NCBI GenBank assembly: GCA_029063275.1
Contig: JAIDOO010000372.1
Span: 1 to 15,274, forward strand
Direction: 5' to 3'
Source of the DNA: Clostridia bacterium
GTDB taxonomy: Bacteria > Bacillota > Clostridia > Christensenellales > Borkfalkiaceae
Length of the DNA stretch: 15,274 nt
The position numbers were made by a program, and so were the translations under genes. Positions 12,403 through 15,274 of this stretch are shown piece after piece. Numbering within the stretch: the first letter of the stretch is position 1; each line of letters starts with the position of its first letter. The notes under the pieces are model-generated. The model ran no database searches. It had not been told where the DNA came from and worked only from the letters and a program-made list of their open reading frames with translations.

Positions 12403-15090
12403 TTATGCCGCCTTGTAAACGCAACAGCTTATACCGCTTACAGACTGGACTGTTCCGCCCGCGAAGTTGCCGAGTACTTGTGTTCCCGCCGTCTGCCCGT
12501 TGATATAAAGATTCCAGTTGCCTACGGGAAGGGTAAAGTCTTTCGCGGTTTCGCTTGCGTTGTATACTACAAGCAGTTTTTCGCCGCCGGTCGCATGGCT
12601 TACGGTAAACGCTACAAATGCGCCGTTCTTTTCTACAATCTTGCACCAGTTGCCGTATGCGGTAGAGCCCGACGTAGTCTGGCGGAGTGTTTCGCACTGC
12701 GCACGGAATGCGATAAGCCCCTTGTAGTACTGCATCATATTATACTGCTCGCTGTTTTCAGAAAGTAAATCCCAGTCAAGGTTATTTACCGAGTCGGGCG
12801 CGTTATAGCTGTTTTCGTTATAAGTGCCGTCCTCGTTCTTCTTAGCGCGGAGCATTTCTTCGCCCGCCTGCATGAAGGGAATACCCAGCGACGTCTGAAC
12901 GATAGCCGCCGTCAGCCTGTTCATTGCAAGGCGCTTATTCAGTGTATCCGCACCCTCGCCGTAAACGTGGCAAATTCTGTCCCAAAGGGTGTTGTTGTCG
13001 TGTGCCGAAGCGTAGTTTATAACCTGAGTGGGGTTGTCGGCAGTCCAGCTCGAATTGTAGGTAGAGAAAGGATTTCTTGCCGTCCAGATTGCACTGCCCG
13101 CAACGCCGAACAGCACGTTTTCAAGATAATCGGCTCTTGCGCCGGTTGCAAAGCCTGTATCGTCGATGCTGAACACCGAGCCTTTAAGTCCGTCGCGGAT
13201 AACGTCGTTAAACATTGCAACGCCGTTTACGCCCTTGGCTGAGGTGCCCCTGTTGAGCGCCTGCAGATTTGCAAGCGTGCCCTGCTTGCTTGCGTCAAGC
13301 GCAACCGTGCCGCCCGTCCAGCCCTCGCCGTAAATGAGGGCGCGGGGATTTTTGGCGTGAACCGCTTTTTCGATTTCCTGCATAGTGGTTATATCGTGAA
13401 CGCCCATAAGGTCGAAGCGGAAACCGTCAAGGTTGTATTCGTTTTGCCAGTAGGTAACCGAGTCAACCATATATTTACGGACCATAGAACGCTCGGAAGC
13501 AGTTTCGTTTCCGCAACCCGAACCGTTCGAGGGGGTACCGTCGGAATTGTAACGGTAATAGTAATAGGGAACTATTTTGTTGAGATTGGAATCGAGCGAG
13601 TAAGTATGGTTGTAAACAACGTCCATAATTACGCCTATTCCCGCATTGTGCAGCGCCTGCACCATTTGCTTATATTCGTTCACGCGGACTGCGCCGTCGG
13701 AAGGGTTAGTGGAATAACTGCCCTCGGGAACGTTGTAGTTTTCGGGATCGTAGCCCCAGTTGAAGCCGTCATCCTTGCTTTCGTCAACCGACGCATAGTC
13801 GTAAGAGGGCAACAGGTGAACGTGGGTTATGCCAAGCTCTTTAAGGTAAGCAAGCCCGACCGAAATGCCGTTGGAGTTTTTAAGATTGTCTACGGTAAAG
13901 CCGAGGTATTTACCCCTGTACTCTTCCTGCAAAGCGGAAATCTTGTTGGAGAAGTCGCGGATGTGCACCTCCCAGATTTGCGCGTCGGTGTAATTGACTA
14001 CGCCGTTTTGGAAAACTTCGTCAGTCCAACCTTCGGGGTCGGTGCCGTCAAGATCGAGAATCATTCCGCGCTGTCCGTTGAGTCCCGCCGAACGCGCATA
14101 GGGGTCTACCGCCTCGTTGGTGCCCGCAGAGGTCGTAACCGTGTAAGTATAATATTTTCCGTTGAGATTTTCTTCTACGGTGTAAGTCCAGACGCCCTTA
14201 TCTCCCCTGACCATAGGGTACTCGTCGCCGCGGGCAAACTTCACGCCGTCGTCGTAGACGTTGAGAATTACCTTCGAAGCCGTAGGCGCCCAAAGGCGGA
14301 AAATCGTTTTGTCGTCCTGAAGCTCCACACCGAGCTCACCGTCGTAGGTGTAAGCCTGCTCGAATTCCGTGCTCGCAAAATAAGTTGCGGGAACTACCGC
14401 CACAGGGTCGTCGAAGCCTTCTACGCTCACGGTGTAAGGCTTTGCAAGATCGAGCGCTGATGACAGAGTAATAATATTGTTGGAAACGGAAGCAACCGCA
14501 ACCGTATCGACTCCGCCCGTCGCAGAAGGAGTTGTAACCGTAACCTTGTCTTTTGTTATATTTTCGCTGTTGCTGGTGGTTACCTTTATATGGGTAAGGT
14601 CAGTCATATCCGCCAAAGCGAGATACTTCATTACTTCCAAAGTCAAACCGCCGTCAACGCTTGTGTAGCTGTTTTTATCGCCGGCTTTGGTATAAATTTC
14701 AACGTTAGCCGAATTCATTTTGATTTTACGGTCGGCGTCGGTAGCGTCCTTACCTTCGGAGCCCCAAGTCGAACCGCCGGGATTTGTACAGCCCGTTCTT
14801 ATAATAAAGCCCACTTCTTCTATCTCTTCGGGAATATTGATTATCATTTTCGCGCCGTATTCGCAAGGGTGGAATGCGTGCCCGGTACCGTTATAGCCGT
14901 CATACCAGAGCCAGACGTCCCTGTCGTCGTAACCCGTCGCGCAATAATAATAAATGGTAAGCTGATTGCAGCCGTCTTCTCTGTCGAGGGTATATTCGCC
15001 CTCGTCGCCGCCTGAAGGTTTGCACGCCGTTACAAACAGGAACAGCGCCGACAGGAGCATACAAAACGTTACCAGAAATCTTTTTTTCAT
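12403..15090 (-). CDS. pulA: Type I pullulanase lipoprotein (GH13, with CBM41 and CBM48)
   Basis: The protein has 895 residues. The signal peptide ends in lipobox VTAC (lipidated Cys23), so the enzyme is anchored at the cell surface. Domains in order: CBM41-like starch-binding module (about 43-135, with VWLWYDG and VGFIIRTG), an Ig-like linker domain (about 148-240), CBM48 (about 250-340, TIFRLWAPTASKV), the GH13 barrel, and a C-terminal beta domain (about 800-895). The pullulanase signature FNWGYDP is at 443-449. Catalytic regions are complete: DVVYNHT (490-496), nucleophile D560 in GFRFDLMG, acid/base E589 in YGEGW and D698 in AHDN. It hydrolyses alpha-1,6 branches of pullulan, amylopectin or limit dextrins outside the cell. 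The ATG at 15090 follows AGGGG by 6 nt. Its promoter carries the same palindromes as the malQ promoter. Four Cys (41, 50, 76, 101) cluster in the CBM41 region. Confidence 0.95.
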   Translation of the reverse strand: MKKRFLVTFCMLLSALFLFVTACKPSGGDEGEYTLDREDGCNQLTIYYYCATGYDDRDVWLWYDGYNGTGHAFHPCEYGAKMIINIPEEIEEVGFIIRTGCTNPGGSTWGSEGKDATDADRKIKMNSANVEIYTKAGDKNSYTSVDGGLTLEVMKYLALADMTDLTHIKVTTSNSENITKDKVTVTTPSATGGVDTVAVASVSNNIITLSSALDLAKPYTVSVEGFDDPVAVVPATYFASTEFEQAYTYDGELGVELQDDKTIFRLWAPTASKVILNVYDDGVKFARGDEYPMVRGDKGVWTYTVEENLNGKYYTYTVTTSAGTNEAVDPYARSAGLNGQRGMILDLDGTDPEGWTDEVFQNGVVNYTDAQIWEVHIRDFSNKISALQEEYRGKYLGFTVDNLKNSNGISVGLAYLKELGITHVHLLPSYDYASVDESKDDGFNWGYDPENYNVPEGSYSTNPSDGAVRVNEYKQMVQALHNAGIGVIMDVVYNHTYSLDSNLNKIVPYYYYRYNSDGTPSNGSGCGNETASERSMVRKYMVDSVTYWQNEYNLDGFRFDLMGVHDITTMQEIEKAVHAKNPRALIYGEGWTGGTVALDASKQGTLANLQALNRGTSAKGVNGVAMFNDVIRDGLKGSVFSIDDTGFATGARADYLENVLFGVAGSAIWTARNPFSTYNSSWTADNPTQVINYASAHDNNTLWDRICHVYGEGADTLNKRLAMNRLTAAIVQTSLGIPFMQAGEEMLRAKKNEDGTYNENSYNAPDSVNNLDWDLLSENSEQYNMMQYYKGLIAFRAQCETLRQTTSGSTAYGNWCKIVEKNGAFVAFTVSHATGGEKLLVVYNASETAKDFTLPVGNWNLYINGQTAGTQVLGNFAGGTVQSVSGISCCVYKAA

Positions 15091-15112
15091 CTAAGTCCCC
15101 TAATATTTTTTG

Positions 15113-15124
15113 TTTTTCGAAAAA
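15113..15124. promoter_or_regulatory. Operator-like palindrome C of the pullulanase promoter (perfect 12 bp)
   Basis: TTTTTCGAAAAA is a perfect palindrome in the transcribed leader, centred 31 bp downstream of palindrome B. At malQ the corresponding distance is 21 bp, so the two differ by about one helical turn. Confidence 0.65.
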
Positions 15125-15144
15125 TTTTAATCATAAATTAAAAG

Positions 15145-15154
15145 TTTTCGAAAA
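15145..15154. promoter_or_regulatory. Operator-like palindrome B of the pullulanase promoter (perfect 10 bp)
   Basis: TTTTCGAAAA lies just downstream of the -10 box and covers the predicted transcription start, the same position as palindrome 2 at malQ. Confidence 0.7.
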
Positions 15155-15156
15155 TT

Positions 15157-15184
15157 ATTATATCATATTTTCGAAATCTGTCAA
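15157..15184 (-). promoter_or_regulatory. Sigma-A promoter of the pullulanase operon
   Basis: On the minus strand, -35 TTGACA (15179-15184) and -10 TATAAT (15157-15162) are separated by 16 nt. The leader is about 60 nt. The core TATGATATAAT is shared with the malQ promoter, and both are embedded in TTTTCGAAAA palindromes. Confidence 0.87.
15167..15177. promoter_or_regulatory. Operator-like palindrome A of the pullulanase promoter
   Basis: ATTTTCGAAAT lies between the -35 and -10 boxes, centred 23 bp from palindrome B, matching the malQ arrangement. Confidence 0.65.
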
Positions 15185-15246
15185 GGCTTATGAATGAATT
15201 TTTCAAAAAATGTTAATTACTTTAATTCTTACATTTTTTTGTACAC

Positions 15247-15274
15247 AAAAACGCCCGCGCAGTCCCTGCGCGGG
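15247..15274 (-). terminator. Intrinsic terminator of a gene beyond the right edge
   Basis: An 8-bp stem CCCGCGCA with TGCGCGGG and a 5-nt loop (15254-15274). On the minus strand CG and then five T follow. It should end a minus-strand transcript entering from the right and so insulates the pullulanase promoter. The AT-rich stretch 15185-15246 between it and the promoter shows no gene. Confidence 0.75.

Overview
The window reads as a starch and maltodextrin utilisation locus from a Gram-positive, probably anaerobic, gut-type Firmicute (class Clostridia; exact lineage uncertain). The support is four lipoproteins with Gram-positive style signal peptides ending in a T-A-C lipobox, sigma-A promoters with near-consensus boxes, strong GGAGG-type ribosome binding sites, and gene families typical of Gram-positive polysaccharide utilisation loci. 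No mobile element, tRNA, rRNA or CRISPR array was seen.

Layout from left to right. Positions 1-8700 hold one minus-strand operon, read right to left: malQ (4-alpha-glucanotransferase), malE (maltodextrin-binding lipoprotein), malF and malG (permeases), a GH13 alpha-amylase lipoprotein, and an unusually long malK-like ATPase that runs off the left edge. Positions 8701-8900 form a divergent promoter region. A LacI-family regulator (8901-9884) lies on the plus strand and ends at a strong bidirectional terminator. It faces a minus-strand HAD hydrolase (9928-10590). Further right, on the minus strand, are a multi-module putative starch-binding lipoprotein (10653-12338) and a type I pullulanase lipoprotein (12403-15090). 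The right edge holds a terminator belonging to a gene outside the window. No stretch longer than about 200 bases lacks a gene.

How the genes fit together (inference from families): the surface pullulanase debranches starch or pullulan while the surface lipoprotein holds it. The membrane-anchored amylase shortens chains, MalE captures maltodextrins, and MalF-MalG-MalK import them. MalQ then disproportionates them in the cytoplasm. No maltodextrin phosphorylase is present in the window.

The most notable non-coding signal is a promoter/operator module found twice, in front of malQ and in front of the pullulanase. Each copy has a TTGACW/TATAAT promoter with 16-nt spacing and three copies of a TTTTCGAAAA palindrome, two at identical 23-bp spacing. 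This probably defines a regulon for the adjacent LacI-type protein. The most notable protein oddities are the malK product, which has a second regulatory-like domain and at least 225 residues beyond the usual end, and the surface lipoprotein, whose acidic repeat seems to sit inside a domain. The regulator also appears to have a shortened hinge.
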